Notes: generated by a model not told the origin, from the sequence alone. Positions 1 through 8,333 are shown, counted from the first letter of the stretch. The stretch is 64,000 nucleotides of DNA from an uncultured Alphaproteobacteria bacterium (GCA_944389385.1 CALXMC010000005.1:1-64000), one strand, 5' to 3'. Numbers and translations are program-made.

Positions 1-20
1 GATTCCTGTCGCCCCGACCA
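1..20 (+). tRNA. 3' end of a tRNA gene, probably tRNA-Pro (partial)
   Basis: The window opens inside a tRNA. The visible part reads as the 3' half of the T-loop (GATTC), the 3' T-stem strand, an acceptor strand CGCCCCG, discriminator A and an encoded CCA. The implied first base pair C1-G72 with A73 is the identity signature of bacterial tRNA-Pro, so Pro is inferred. The anticodon lies outside the window and cannot be checked. Confidence 0.65.
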
Positions 21-21
21 A

Positions 22-58
22 AAATAAAGAAACGCCCGCAGTGGCGTTTATTTATTTT
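22..58 (+). terminator. Terminator of the leading tRNA
   Basis: AAACGCC (30-36) pairs with GGCGTTT (43-49) around a six-base loop. Flanking AAATAAA and TTTATTT extend the stem, and a T-rich run follows. It starts two bases after the tRNA CCA. Confidence 0.8.
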
Positions 59-270
59 TGTATGGGTATTACGGAAATCGACATCGCATACGCAGTATGC
101 CCCGGTTCGACAATGAGTAGATTTGACAAGCACTGGCGCAGTCAAATCGTTACGAATGCCCCGCAGCCGACATTGAAAATGTCGTGCGAGGGATTCCTGT
201 CGCCCCGACCATCCGCTTTCGCTTACGCCGCGGCAAGATTGGCTGATAATGTTTATGAATTTTCGTTTGT
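59..270. repeat. Hairpin-rich stretch ending in a copy of the tRNA 3' tail
   Basis: No convincing gene is present. Three perfect inverted repeats follow each other: 86-100 (GCATAC/GTATGC), 120-148 (GATTTGAC/GTCAAATC) and 168-184 (CGACATT/AATGTCG). Bases 192-211 then repeat exactly the 20 bases at 1-20, i.e. the tRNA tail including CCA. The bases before 192 do not fold as a tRNA body. An identical tRNA tail some 190 bp away is what a small integrative element or its remnant leaves at an attachment site, but no integrase is visible. Bases 212-270 hold only the 3' flank of adk. Confidence 0.5.
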
Positions 271-828
271 TTATTTTTCGCCCAATGCGGCCAGAATGTT
301 TCTGAAATTATCGTCCAACACGTCCGTTACATCAACGTCTGAAAATTTGATGTTTGGCACAGTTTTCATCCATTCAATTGCCGGCAGTGTCGTTTTCCAA
401 AATATATCCAAACGTTTACGTATGGCCGTTGCGTCTGCATCATCGGCACGACCGCCACCCTCGCGGATGCGTTTTTGAATGCGCGCAATCATAATTTCTT
501 CGGGCACGTCCAGGTATAAAACGTGAATATTAAATTTGTCTGAGTAATTATCAACCAACCAAGTTGCCTGATCCATAGTGCGCGGAAATCCATCCAATAA
601 TACATCCGAATCACAATCCAAAGCATCAGACACAATTTTTGTCAGCATTTCAAATGGCAACAATTCACCGCGCGCCATAATATCGCCAACCGTGGGATTT
701 GTTTCGGCCGCATCGCGCAACATTTTGCCGGTTTCAATATATTTATATTCATGACGTTCACGCAGCATACGGGCAAATGTGCCCTTGCCTACGCCCTGAC
801 CGCCCATTAAAACAATCATCTTTTTCAT
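271..828 (-). CDS. adk: Adenylate kinase, short lidless form
   Basis: Converts AMP and ATP to two ADP in the cytoplasm. The P-loop GGQGVGKGT lies at residues 9-17, the AMP-binding TGKMLR and DGFPRT follow, and the C-terminal helix carries RKRLDIF. At 185 residues it is about 30 shorter than the common bacterial enzyme because the LID insertion is replaced by a short Gly/Asp-rich loop. I chose the ATG at 828 rather than upstream codons because homology begins there and a TATAAT box ends only 7 bases before it. It follows rpsA with its own promoter embedded in the rpsA terminator. Confidence 0.93.
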   Translation of the reverse strand: MKKMIVLMGGQGVGKGTFARMLRERHEYKYIETGKMLRDAAETNPTVGDIMARGELLPFEMLTKIVSDALDCDSDVLLDGFPRTMDQATWLVDNYSDKFNIHVLYLDVPEEIMIARIQKRIREGGGRADDADATAIRKRLDIFWKTTLPAIEWMKTVPNIKFSDVDVTDVLDDNFRNILAALGEK

Positions 829-835
829 GCCAGGC

Positions 836-864
836 ATTATAGCATAAAAAACAAAATCCGGCAA
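836..864 (-). promoter_or_regulatory. adk promoter, predicted leaderless
   Basis: On the minus strand, TTGCCG (859-864), a 17-base spacer and an extended -10 TGCTATAAT (TATAAT at 836-841). Only 7 bases separate TATAAT from the adk ATG, so transcription should start at or next to the A of ATG. The -35 box lies inside the rpsA terminator stem. Confidence 0.7.
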
Positions 865-879
865 GTGCCGGATTTTGTT
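845..879 (-). terminator. rpsA terminator
   Basis: A 13-bp stem (850-862 with 867-879, right arm GCCGGATTTTGTT) and a four-base loop, followed on the minus strand by a run of T. It sits 28 bases after the rpsA stop. Confidence 0.85.
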
Positions 880-906
880 TTTTTATCTGGAATGTATAAT
901 CCCAGA

Positions 907-2607
907 TTATTTTTTGCTGTTTTCAATCGCAGCACCCAGAATATCGCCCAAAACAGATCCACTGTCGGCCTGGTTCGCGTATTCTTTGACCGCCTGTTTT
1001 TCCAACGTTACTTGTAACGCACGGATAGACAGTTTTACCACGTTGTTATCAACGGATACAACGGATGCTTCGACTGTATCACCAACGTTGAATTTGCTGG
1101 TATCCTGTTCGGATTTTTCGCGCGACAGGTCTGTACGGCGAATCACACCGCGGATGTCGTTCGGCAAAGCCAAAATCAATTCGTCCGGTGTAATTTCGGA
1201 TACAGTTCCTGAAACAACCGCGCCTTTTTTTAATGATGCGCTGTTGTTTTCTGCACTTTCCGTCAATTGTTTGATACCCAAAGTGATACGTTCTTTTTCT
1301 GGGTTGATGTCCAGAATCTTTGCGGTGACTTCTTGGCCACGGACGAATTTTTTCAATTCTTCTTCGTCCAATTTGTTCCAAGACAAATCAGAGATATGAA
1401 CCATACCGTCCAATTCCGGTGTCAGCGCAACGAACAAACCAAATTCAGTTGTGTTCTTTATCGGACCGGTCACAACATCGCCAACATTGTGGGTTTCTGC
1501 AAATTCTTTCCAAGGATTTGGTTGCAGTTGTTTATATCCCAATGAAATACGACGTTTGTCTTGGTCAATGCCCAATACGACAACATTTACATCTTGGCCA
1601 ACCTGCAAAACTTTGCTGGGGTGGATGTTTTTGTTTGTCCATGACAATTCAGACATGTGAACCAGACCCTCGATATTATTGCCCAAGTCAATGAATGCGC
1701 CGTAGTCAGTCAAAGATGAAACTTTGCCCGATACTGTGTCGCCAACATTGAATGCACGGGATGCGTTTTCCCATGGGTCTTCTTCCAATTGTTTTGCACC
1801 CAATGAAATACGATGGGATTCAGGATCGAATTGGATAACTTTGACTTTGATTTTTTCGCCAACATGCACCAATTCGCGCGGATGATTAACGCGTTTCCAT
1901 GACAAATCTGTCACGTGCAGCAAACCATCGATTCCGCCCAAATCAACAAACACACCGTAATCAGTGATGTTTTTAACCGTACCTTCGATAACCGCACCCA
2001 AGGATATGTTTTTCATAGCCTCTTTCTGGGCGGCGGCAATGGCGTCGGCCTGGATAGCACGGCGGGAAACAATCGCGTTCGTGCGCAGCGCGTCCATTTT
2101 CAGAACACGGAATTTGTCGCGCAATCCAATCAAAGATTTCGGATCGCGAACAGGTTTGTGATCGACCTGGGACGACGGCATAAACGCAAATACGCCGTTG
2201 ATATCCACAGTGTAACCACCACGAACAACGTCGATAATTGTGCCTTCGGGGTCTGTGCCTTCGGCGACAGTCTTTTCCAATTCTTTCCATGCTTTTTCTG
2301 CACGTGCCTTGGTATAAGACAGAACGGCCGTGCCTTCACGCGATTCATAGCGTTCTACAAAAACGTCGATAATATCGCCGACAGATGGAACAGATGCACC
2401 AAATTCCTTTAACGGGATGCGACCTTCGGATTTCAGACCAACATCAACCATCGCGAAATCGCCGCGAATGTCTTTGACTGTGCCCTTGGTGGCGTATCCC
2501 TGTAAAGTTTCTTGTGTGCCATAGTTGTTGTTAAACATCTGGACAAAATCTTCGCCAGATATTGGATTATACAAATCTTTGGATAAATCTTTCATACAGA
2601 AATTCAT
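907..2607 (-). CDS. rpsA: 30S ribosomal protein S1
   Basis: Binds mRNA and the small ribosomal subunit and promotes initiation on weakly structured or poorly Shine-Dalgarno-marked messages. The 566-residue product carries repeated S1 (OB-fold) domains; the repeated GxVxxITDYGxFVDLG and ISLGxKQL signatures are easy to see from about residue 200 to 450, and the last domain is followed by a short Ala/Ser tail. Length is normal for the family. Two nearby starts are possible, ATG at 2607 or at 2595; neither has a clear Shine-Dalgarno. The leader of about 85 bases begins with a CCGCAG/CTGCGG hairpin (2682-2695), a place where S1 feedback could act, although that is inference. Confidence 0.95.
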   Translation of the reverse strand: MNFCMKDLSKDLYNPISGEDFVQMFNNNYGTQETLQGYATKGTVKDIRGDFAMVDVGLKSEGRIPLKEFGASVPSVGDIIDVFVERYESREGTAVLSYTKARAEKAWKELEKTVAEGTDPEGTIIDVVRGGYTVDINGVFAFMPSSQVDHKPVRDPKSLIGLRDKFRVLKMDALRTNAIVSRRAIQADAIAAAQKEAMKNISLGAVIEGTVKNITDYGVFVDLGGIDGLLHVTDLSWKRVNHPRELVHVGEKIKVKVIQFDPESHRISLGAKQLEEDPWENASRAFNVGDTVSGKVSSLTDYGAFIDLGNNIEGLVHMSELSWTNKNIHPSKVLQVGQDVNVVVLGIDQDKRRISLGYKQLQPNPWKEFAETHNVGDVVTGPIKNTTEFGLFVALTPELDGMVHISDLSWNKLDEEELKKFVRGQEVTAKILDINPEKERITLGIKQLTESAENNSASLKKGAVVSGTVSEITPDELILALPNDIRGVIRRTDLSREKSEQDTSKFNVGDTVEASVVSVDNNVVKLSIRALQVTLEKQAVKEYANQADSGSVLGDILGAAIENSKK

Positions 2608-2697
2608 ACAAAGTTGGCCGTCGCAAATGTAAAAAATAATGCGAGGACTTGTGGGGTTAATCGGATTCGTTCCACGCCCACCCGCAGAACTGCGGCA

Positions 2698-2726
2698 ATT
2701 ATAAATGAAATTTTTAGCAAAAGCAA
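2698..2726 (-). promoter_or_regulatory. rpsA promoter
   Basis: TTGCTT (2721-2726 on the minus strand), 17-base spacer, TATAAT (2698-2703). The predicted transcript starts just before a perfect 6-bp hairpin at 2682-2695. Confidence 0.7.
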
Positions 2727-2742
2727 GAGATTATCATAATTT

Positions 2743-2770
2743 TTGACAAAATGTTATTTAGTGATATAAT
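2743..2770 (+). promoter_or_regulatory. Full-consensus promoter for the 2797 gene
   Basis: TTGACA (2743-2748), 16-base spacer and TATAAT (2765-2770) preceded by TGA, an extended -10. Both hexamers match the sigma-70 consensus exactly. It diverges from the rpsA promoter. Confidence 0.8.
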
Positions 2771-2796
2771 TATGCCGTTGTAACAGGAATTAAGTC

Positions 2797-3159
2797 ATGA
2801 ACAGAAATTGGGAAAAAAGACAAAATCGAAAAAATATGTTTTTGGCAGGTGCGAAATCTGCGATTTTAACCGCTGCAGTTATACCTGTGTTGGGATTGGC
2901 GGTGCACGGTCTTAATAAACTGGGGACGGTTCGGGTTGAAAATTATTCTGTTAAAAATCGTTTTGAATGCGCGTATTGCTTTAATGTGCCTGAATCAAAC
3001 AAATATTATTATTCAACGCCGATAATTTTTGGCGATGCGTTAAATGGTTGCAGACAAAAAGAATACTATGCAGCATCCCCGTGGGCAACATACAGTTTAA
3101 TAGCCGGCGCAGGCGTCGCAGGCGCGGTTTTATATCGCAGAAAACAAAGACAATATTAA
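2797..3159 (+). CDS. Small two-helix membrane protein of unknown function
   Basis: I do not recognise this 120-residue protein. It has a basic N-terminus, a hydrophobic helix at about 18-38 (AILTAAVIPVLGLAVHG), a polar middle with three Cys (CAYC, then GCRQK) and a second hydrophobic helix at about 96-111 before a basic tail. Two membrane spans with a periplasmic Cys-bearing loop are likely. A CAGGAA Shine-Dalgarno precedes the ATG. It stands alone between a full-consensus promoter and a strong terminator, so it is probably well expressed. Confidence 0.75.
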   Translation: MNRNWEKRQNRKNMFLAGAKSAILTAAVIPVLGLAVHGLNKLGTVRVENYSVKNRFECAYCFNVPESNKYYYSTPIIFGDALNGCRQKEYYAASPWATYSLIAGAGVAGAVLYRRKQRQY

Positions 3160-3160
3160 A

Positions 3161-3188
3161 AAACGGTGCCATGTGGCACCATTTTTTT
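3161..3188. terminator. Bidirectional terminator
   Basis: GGTGCC (3165-3170), ATGT loop, GGCACC (3175-3180), with A-rich sequence before and T7 after. It serves the plus-strand gene ending at 3159 and the minus-strand gene whose stop codon is at 3187-3189. Confidence 0.85.
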
Positions 3189-3642
3189 ATTGTGCAATTA
3201 TGCGGGCGCGTTCGTCATAGTCTGCGTCCAAAACGTATACGCGTTGGCCAACAGAAAATACCACGTCATCGCCCTGGGTTAATGTGACGGATTTACCTGA
3301 ATCCAGTTTGACTATGTATTCCATGCCACGCTGCATGGACAGACCTTCTTGTGCTTTGCCACCCAAATATCCGCCCAAAACGGCACCGCCAACCGTTCCG
3401 ATTGTTTGTGCCAATGCGTTGTCACTGACCATACTGCCGGCGACGCCACCGACAATGCCGCCCGCCAATTGACCGACTTCGCCGTCTTCGGTGGCGATGG
3501 TGACCGGGCGGACGTTTATTATTACGCCTTCGGATACTGTGTTAACGTGACCTGCGCCAGATGTTTCGTATCTGTCGATATTCAAATTCGCACCACATGC
3601 CGCCAAAACCAACGCAAAAAATAAAGCAAATGTTTTTTTCAT
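3187..3642 (-). CDS. SlyB-like outer-membrane lipoprotein (glycine zipper)
   Basis: The 151-residue product starts with a signal peptide ending in the lipobox LAAC, so the mature protein begins with a lipid-modified Cys at about residue 16. The middle has two glycine-zipper helices (VGQLAGGIVGGVAGSMV and IGTVGGAVLGGYLGGKA), the hallmark of the SlyB/Pcp 2TM family, followed by a small beta-rich C-terminal domain. Family members sit in the outer membrane and help envelope integrity; the exact role here is inferred. A good AAGGGG Shine-Dalgarno precedes the start. Confidence 0.85.
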   Translation of the reverse strand: MKKTFALFFALVLAACGANLNIDRYETSGAGHVNTVSEGVIINVRPVTIATEDGEVGQLAGGIVGGVAGSMVSDNALAQTIGTVGGAVLGGYLGGKAQEGLSMQRGMEYIVKLDSGKSVTLTQGDDVVFSVGQRVYVLDADYDERARIIAQ

Positions 3643-3666
3643 GTCTTTACCCCTTTGGGGTATATA

Positions 3667-4143
3667 TTATCGCGTATATTGGTGTGTTGCAAGTAACATG
3701 TCTTCGATTCTGTGGCGCGGCAATATACTTAGTGCGACAGATGGCGTCCCGTTAAATTTGCTGTTATGATATACGCGCAATACGCGGGATTCTGGCAATA
3801 ATGATATATTTTTAAGTTTGCCCGTTTTATCAACAACACCGTTTATCATGTCGGCGCGCAAAGACCATGCCAAATCCATAACCAAGCCTGGATTTATCGG
3901 CGCAGTCGATTCAGGGTTGTATGGTAAATGGTATTTTTTATGGATATTTATATATCCCGGCAGCGTTTTGAATAATGTACCCATACGAGTGTCATATTCT
4001 TGGTATGTGCCGGATAAAACATAATCCTGGGCCGCCAAAGAAGAACGGCGAATCATGTCTGCGTTTGCGGTGTAAAATTCAGGGTTCATTGCACGCAGTA
4101 ATTGTATGCGTAATTCATAAATCGGTAACAGTTTTTGTTTCAT
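3667..4143 (-). CDS. Hypothetical protein, 158 residues
   Basis: Unrecognised soluble protein without signal peptide or membrane segment. The reading frame is open 70 codons further upstream, but that extension would overlap the neighbouring beta-barrel gene and has no translation signal; the ATG at 4143 has AAAGGGGAT nine bases before it and is the better start. The sequence is basic at both ends, with a YELRIQLLRAMNPEFYTANADM stretch suggesting a helical start. No function can be given. Confidence 0.7.
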   Translation of the reverse strand: MKQKLLPIYELRIQLLRAMNPEFYTANADMIRRSSLAAQDYVLSGTYQEYDTRMGTLFKTLPGYINIHKKYHLPYNPESTAPINPGLVMDLAWSLRADMINGVVDKTGKLKNISLLPESRVLRVYHNSKFNGTPSVALSILPRHRIEDMLLATHQYTR

Positions 4144-4203
4144 GCTTATCCCCTTTTGGATTGCCACGTAAATATATAGCATCGTTTGCAAATATGTCAA
4201 TAT

Positions 4204-4231
4204 AAAACGCCCCACAAAATGGGGACGTTTG
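4204..4231 (-). terminator. Terminator of the beta-barrel gene
   Basis: On the minus strand AAACGTCCCC, loop ATTTTGT, GGGGCGTTTT: a near-perfect stem with one bulge followed by T-rich sequence, 22 bases after the gene. Confidence 0.75.
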
Positions 4232-4252
4232 TTTAACAAGTTTGGCGCGCGA

Positions 4253-4822
4253 TTAAAATGCGTAACGCAGCCCCAAATATACCTGGTGCGATTCGATATC
4301 CATGGATAACATTTCGCCGCTGTTGATATATCTGTAACCCAAATCGATATCAAATGCGTCTGTCGCCGCGTATGTCAATCCAACGCCCAATTGCCATGCC
4401 AAATCATCGCCGTCAATATCGCCGTGCACGTATTCATTGTCAAGTGATATTGTTGTCCAACCATAACCGATACCTGCGGTAATATACGGTGTGACGGCAA
4501 GACCTGTTTTAATATCGCCGACCAAGTTTAACAATGCCGTGTGATTCGAGACATCCACAGAATCATCGCTTAAATCTGTGTAAATATATTCAGCCTCGAT
4601 ACGGGCGGCGAAATCTTCGCTGTCAAAGAATGTTGCGCCAACCACGCCACCAACCATCCATCCGTTGGTTGAATCGGTGGGGGTGTTTGAAGAATCAGAT
4701 GATGTTTTTGTTTCAAAATCATATCCGCCACGTACGCCGACGTATGGGTTAAATTCAAATGCTGCGTTTGCGCTGGATACCGCGAAAACAGCCAACAAAG
4801 ATGTTAATAATATTTTTTTCAT
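4253..4822 (-). CDS. Outer-membrane beta-barrel protein
   Basis: The 189-residue product has a signal peptide (cleavage after ANA, about residue 20), then alternating hydrophobic and polar strands rich in Gly and Tyr (YVGVRGGYDF, GIGYGWTTISL, DIDLGYRYI) and a C-terminal LGLRYAF ending in Phe, the BAM recognition signal. This is the eight-stranded OmpA/Omp25-like porin-family fold (OMP_b-brl). It lacks a peptidoglycan-binding domain. A strong AGGAGA Shine-Dalgarno precedes the ATG. Probable structural outer-membrane protein. Confidence 0.88.
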   Translation of the reverse strand: MKKILLTSLLAVFAVSSANAAFEFNPYVGVRGGYDFETKTSSDSSNTPTDSTNGWMVGGVVGATFFDSEDFAARIEAEYIYTDLSDDSVDVSNHTALLNLVGDIKTGLAVTPYITAGIGYGWTTISLDNEYVHGDIDGDDLAWQLGVGLTYAATDAFDIDLGYRYINSGEMLSMDIESHQVYLGLRYAF

Positions 4823-4885
4823 AAGTGTTCTCCTTTCGTAAGGTGTGTGTTCATTATGGGGTATAAATCCTGCATTGGCAAGAAA

Positions 4886-4907
4886 AAACGCCCCGTGTGG
4901 GACGTTC
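4886..4907 (-). terminator. thyA terminator
   Basis: AACG-CCCC (4887-4894) with GGG-ACGTT (4899-4906) closed by GTGT; on the minus strand the stem is followed by a T-run. It starts six bases after the thyA stop. Confidence 0.75.
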
Positions 4908-4912
4908 TTTGT

Positions 4913-5869
4913 TTATCGCGCAACTGCGCCACGTAATTTTTCGTGACACAGATAATTTTTCAATTTGAACCCGTTTGATGCAGACCAATTCAACATTCCA
5001 CGCCAATTTTCGTTCGGAATTTCCACAGTCGGCAATGGGTACGGTTTGCGTTTTAATTGCTCGCGAACCTGGGGGATATGGTTTTGATAAATATGCGCAT
5101 CATGCAATTCGCCCTTTAATGTACCAGGCTTTAATCCTGCTTCTTTGGCGTACAGTAACAATAACAACGCATAACTGGCGATGTTGTATGGCACGCCCAA
5201 GAACATATCGCATGAACGTTGTGTCCATATCAGTGACAATTTCCCATCGCGTACAACCAATTGGTGCATAACGTGACATGGCGGTAATGCCATTTGAGGA
5301 ATGGCAATCGGGTTCCATGCGCTGACCAATATGCGGCGGTCGTTTGGATTGTTTTTTAATTTGTTGATTGCGGATTGCACTTGATCCAGTCCTGGGTTTT
5401 GCGGGTTAAAATTATCTGTCGGATTTGCGTCAATGCGTTTTTGATCCCACTGATATTCGCCGCCAAAATGACGCCATTGAAAACCGTAAATCGGCCCCAG
5501 ATCGCGTTCTGCGTCCATGATTGCATTGCGCGTGACGGTTTGTTCTGGTTCGGTCATGGGCGGCAATTGCGCGGCGGCAATATTGTATTTTTGTTCAACC
5601 TTTACCGGATTTGCCCATTCGTCCCAGATGTGGCAATTTCTGTCTTGCAGCCATTTTTTATCTGTTATCCCGCGCAAGAAAAATTCCAGTTCCGTTGCGA
5701 TGTTTTTCAATCCCATTTTTTTCGTTGTAACCAATGGGAATCCATTGGACATATCATGTTCAAACACCGCACCGGCAGACAAACCAATGTCTGGTATGCC
5801 AGTTCTGTTCATGCGTAAATCGTGACCGTTGGTCATGATGTTATCCAAAATATCCAGGTATGCTTTCAT
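4913..5869 (-). CDS. thyA: Thymidylate synthase
   Basis: Makes dTMP from dUMP using methylenetetrahydrofolate. The nucleophile is Cys198 in LPPCHVMHQL; the substrate-binding DRRI, QRSCDMFLGVPYNIASYA and the HIYxNH motif are all present. At 318 residues it is longer than the 264-residue E. coli enzyme because of an insertion at about residues 82-118, a variation known in ThyA. No dihydrofolate reductase gene adjoins it. The start ATG at 5869 gives the conserved MKAYLDIL N-terminus. Confidence 0.96.
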   Translation of the reverse strand: MKAYLDILDNIMTNGHDLRMNRTGIPDIGLSAGAVFEHDMSNGFPLVTTKKMGLKNIATELEFFLRGITDKKWLQDRNCHIWDEWANPVKVEQKYNIAAAQLPPMTEPEQTVTRNAIMDAERDLGPIYGFQWRHFGGEYQWDQKRIDANPTDNFNPQNPGLDQVQSAINKLKNNPNDRRILVSAWNPIAIPQMALPPCHVMHQLVVRDGKLSLIWTQRSCDMFLGVPYNIASYALLLLLYAKEAGLKPGTLKGELHDAHIYQNHIPQVREQLKRKPYPLPTVEIPNENWRGMLNWSASNGFKLKNYLCHEKLRGAVAR

Positions 5870-5894
5870 TGTTAAATTCCTTGTTGATATAAAA

Positions 5895-5917
5895 ATACGC
5901 GCAAAACATGCGCGTAT
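5895..5917 (-). terminator. tig terminator
   Basis: Perfect 8-bp stem ATACGCGC/GCGCGTAT (5895-5902, 5910-5917) with a seven-base loop and a minus-strand T-run, directly after the tig stop. Confidence 0.85.
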
Positions 5918-5923
5918 CTTATT

Positions 5924-7210
5924 TTATTTAACAGACGCCTGTTGGAACAGTTCTTCTGGTTTTACATTTTTTTCTTTTGTTTTGACGTGTGTCAGCATTG
6001 CGTCCAATGCCTTGCGTTCAAAAATCATGCCGCGCAACATGGTCAAAGCATTTTGATTTTTGTTGTAAAAATCAAATACCTGTTTTGGGTCCGGGTATTG
6101 TGCGGCTTCTGCCCAGATGGCATGCTGCAAATCGTCACGGGTAACCTCGACTTTGTTTTGGGTTCCCCATTCTGCTAAAATCAAGCCCAGTTTAACACGG
6201 CGTTCAGCATCACGATGTTCTTGCTTTTCATCCCATTTGGATGTCTTGTTTGTGCGATCGTGTTCTTGTTTTGCCATGTTGTATTCTTGTTCAACCAACG
6301 TTTGTGGCAAATCCAGTTTGATTTTATCGGCCAAAATGTCTAACAGTTCATTACGCATTTCGCGTTTTGATGCTTCTTCATATTGTTCAGTTAAAATACC
6401 GCGGATATGTTCGCGCAGTTTTTCAACTGATTCTTGCCCCACGGATTTTGCCAATTCGTCATTTAATTCAGGTAATTTATGCTTGCGCACTTCGTGTACC
6501 TTTACAGCAAAATGCGCGTCTTTACCCGCCAAATTTTCAGCGTGATAATCAGATGGGAATTTGACATTTACATCAAATTCATCGCCAGATTTGTGGCCAA
6601 TAACCTGGTCTTCGAATCCTGGGATAAATGCACCAGAACCCAATACCAGATGATGTTTTTCGGCTGCGCCGCCTTCGAATGCCTCGTCGCCAATAAAGCC
6701 ACGAAAATCTATGACCGCAGTATCGCCATTTTGTGCAACGTATTTATCGTCTTGTTTTTCGGCAACGCTGCGAGATTTACGAATGTTTTCCAATGCTTTT
6801 TCAACTTCGGACTCGTCCAAGTTGGCCGTTTTTTTGGTTACTGTATATTTTTCTAAATCGACCGTTGGTAATGTTGGCAAAATATCGAATTCCAATGTGT
6901 ATTCTGCATCGTTACCCATTTCCCATTTAGATAAATCAGCACGTGGCGAACCCGCCAAACGTAACTTTTTTTCCGCCAGATATGCGTTCAAATCGCGGTT
7001 CATCAGTTTGTCAATCGCATCGGCAGTGGCAGATGTGTTATATTTTTGGCGCAAAATAGATAACGGAATATGTCCCGGACGGAACCCAGGCATTTTCGCC
7101 TTTTTACCATATTCTGTCAGTATTTCATCCGCCGCAGTTTGTAATTCCGCCGCAGAAATGGTGCCATTTACTGAATAGTGTAAATCTTTGATTTTTTCTT
7201 TCTTAAACAT
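5924..7210 (-). CDS. tig: Trigger factor, ribosome-associated chaperone
   Basis: Binds nascent chains at the ribosome exit. The ribosome-binding signature GFRPGHIPLSILRQKY lies near residue 40, the FKBP-type peptidyl-prolyl isomerase domain (GDTAVIDFRGFIGDEAFEGG to VHEVRKHKLPELND) spans about 155-245, and the helical C-terminal chaperone arms follow. The frame is open upstream to 7330, but the ATG at 7210 has GGGGAAAACA before it and matches the family start. The 428-residue length is normal. No clpP/clpX neighbour is present, unlike in many bacteria. Confidence 0.95.
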   Translation of the reverse strand: MFKKEKIKDLHYSVNGTISAAELQTAADEILTEYGKKAKMPGFRPGHIPLSILRQKYNTSATADAIDKLMNRDLNAYLAEKKLRLAGSPRADLSKWEMGNDAEYTLEFDILPTLPTVDLEKYTVTKKTANLDESEVEKALENIRKSRSVAEKQDDKYVAQNGDTAVIDFRGFIGDEAFEGGAAEKHHLVLGSGAFIPGFEDQVIGHKSGDEFDVNVKFPSDYHAENLAGKDAHFAVKVHEVRKHKLPELNDELAKSVGQESVEKLREHIRGILTEQYEEASKREMRNELLDILADKIKLDLPQTLVEQEYNMAKQEHDRTNKTSKWDEKQEHRDAERRVKLGLILAEWGTQNKVEVTRDDLQHAIWAEAAQYPDPKQVFDFYNKNQNALTMLRGMIFERKALDAMLTHVKTKEKNVKPEELFQQASVK

Positions 7211-7243
7211 TGTTTTCCCCATTGAATAATGAATTGCCGAATG

Positions 7244-7271
7244 ATTATACACAGTTTTTTTATAAACGCAA
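7244..7271 (-). promoter_or_regulatory. tig promoter
   Basis: TTGCGT (7266-7271), 16-base spacer, TATAAT (7244-7249) on the minus strand, giving a leader of about 27 bases. Confidence 0.6.
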
Positions 7272-7292
7272 CAGGCTTTTTTTAATATAATT

Positions 7293-7318
7293 AAAAAATC
7301 CGCCGATGGCGGATTTTT
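7293..7318 (-). terminator. rplM-rpsI terminator
   Basis: TCCGCC/GGCGGA (7299-7304, 7308-7313) with A- and T-tracts on both sides; it can terminate on the minus strand 18 bases after rpsI. Confidence 0.8.
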
Positions 7319-7335
7319 GTATTCGTACAAACGAA

Positions 7336-7833
7336 TTAACGTTTGCTGAACTGGGTTGAACGACGCGCTTTGTGACGACCAAAGTGTTTACGTTCAACAA
7401 CACGGCTGTCGCGGGTCAAGAACCCGGCCGCCTTTAATGTTTTGCGCAAATCTGGTTCGGCGCGTTCCAATGCCTTGGAAATGCCGTGTTTTACGGCGCC
7501 CGCTTGGCCCGACAGACCGCCGCCAACAACAATGGCGTGAACGTCGTACGCGGTTTCACGTTTTGTGATGCCGAATGGTTGGGCAATAATCATCTGCAAC
7601 ACAGGACGACGGAAATATTCCACCATCGGTTTGCCGTTAACGATAATTTGACCCCGACCCGGAATCATATAAACGCGTGCAACGGAATCTTTACGTTTGC
7701 CGGTTGCATACGTTGCGTTTGTTAATTTAACGTCCGCCACAACAGCTTTTTTTGCGGCTGTTTTTGCAGGGGCGGCCTTTTTAGTTGTTTTTGTTGCCGT
7801 TGTTTTTTTAACGGTTTTCTTTGCTTCTGTCAT
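7336..7833 (-). CDS. rpsI: 30S ribosomal protein S9 with Lys/Ala-rich N-terminal extension
   Basis: Component of the small-subunit head; its C-terminal tail reaches the P-site tRNA and is present here (RRSTQFSKR). The conserved core begins at about residue 41 ([15 protein letters not shown]) and contains [20 protein letters not shown] and [12 protein letters not shown]. The first 35 or so residues are a Lys/Thr/Ala-rich extension, as in many alphaproteobacterial S9 proteins. Its ATG shares one base with the rplM stop, so the pair is translationally coupled. Confidence 0.96.
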   Translation of the reverse strand: MTEAKKTVKKTTATKTTKKAAPAKTAAKKAVVADVKLTNATYATGKRKDSVARVYMIPGRGQIIVNGKPMVEYFRRPVLQMIIAQPFGITKRETAYDVHAIVVGGGLSGQAGAVKHGISKALERAEPDLRKTLKAAGFLTRDSRVVERKHFGRHKARRSTQFSKR

Positions 7834-8306
7834 TATTCGCCCCTTTTATTTTTACGATTCAGTTCGGCAAAATTTATAACAATTGGGTTTTGTGCCGCAT
7901 GTTTATGTTCTGGGCCCGCATACACGTGCAGTTTGGTCAAACGTTTGTTCGCCAATGCAACCGCAGTGCGACGCCCCATCATGCGCTTTACCGCGTTGAA
8001 AACCAATTTTTCAGGTTTTTCATTACGCATCTGTCCCAGGGTACGTTCCTTAATACTGCCGGTCCATAAAGAATGCCAAAAGAATTTGGTTTTATCGGCC
8101 TTTTTCCCAGACAAAGCAACTTTGTCCGCGTTGATGATGATAACATGGTCGCCGCAATCCATATTCGGTGTCCATGTCGGCTTGTTTTTACCACGCAGAA
8201 TGTTTGCGGTATATGCCGCCAAACGTCCCAGCGTGCAATCGGTCGCGTCAATCAGATACCATTTTGCATCCAATTCGCATTTTTTTAACGATTTTGTCGC
8301 TGCCAT
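7833..8306 (-). CDS. rplM: 50S ribosomal protein L13
   Basis: Early-assembly large-subunit protein. The 157-residue sequence has the family motifs [29 protein letters not shown] and AVKRMMGRR, and an [16 protein letters not shown]-terminal region. First gene of the rplM-rpsI operon, with a promoter at 8342-8370. Confidence 0.96.
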   Translation of the reverse strand: MAATKSLKKCELDAKWYLIDATDCTLGRLAAYTANILRGKNKPTWTPNMDCGDHVIIINADKVALSGKKADKTKFFWHSLWTGSIKERTLGQMRNEKPEKLVFNAVKRMMGRRTAVALANKRLTKLHVYAGPEHKHAAQNPIVINFAELNRKNKRGE

Positions 8307-8333
8307 AGTTTTTTACCTTTTTATTAAATTTTA

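Noticed and set aside
135-211. A second full tRNA gene ending at 211
   Set aside because: Only the 3' tail matches; no acceptor 5' strand, D-arm or anticodon arm can be folded upstream.
907-1399. Plus-strand frames opposite rpsA
   Set aside because: Shadows of the ribosomal S1 coding strand with no translation signals.
4143-4353. Upstream extension of the 3667 gene by 70 codons
   Set aside because: It would overlap the beta-barrel gene and its terminator, while the ATG at 4143 has a strong Shine-Dalgarno.
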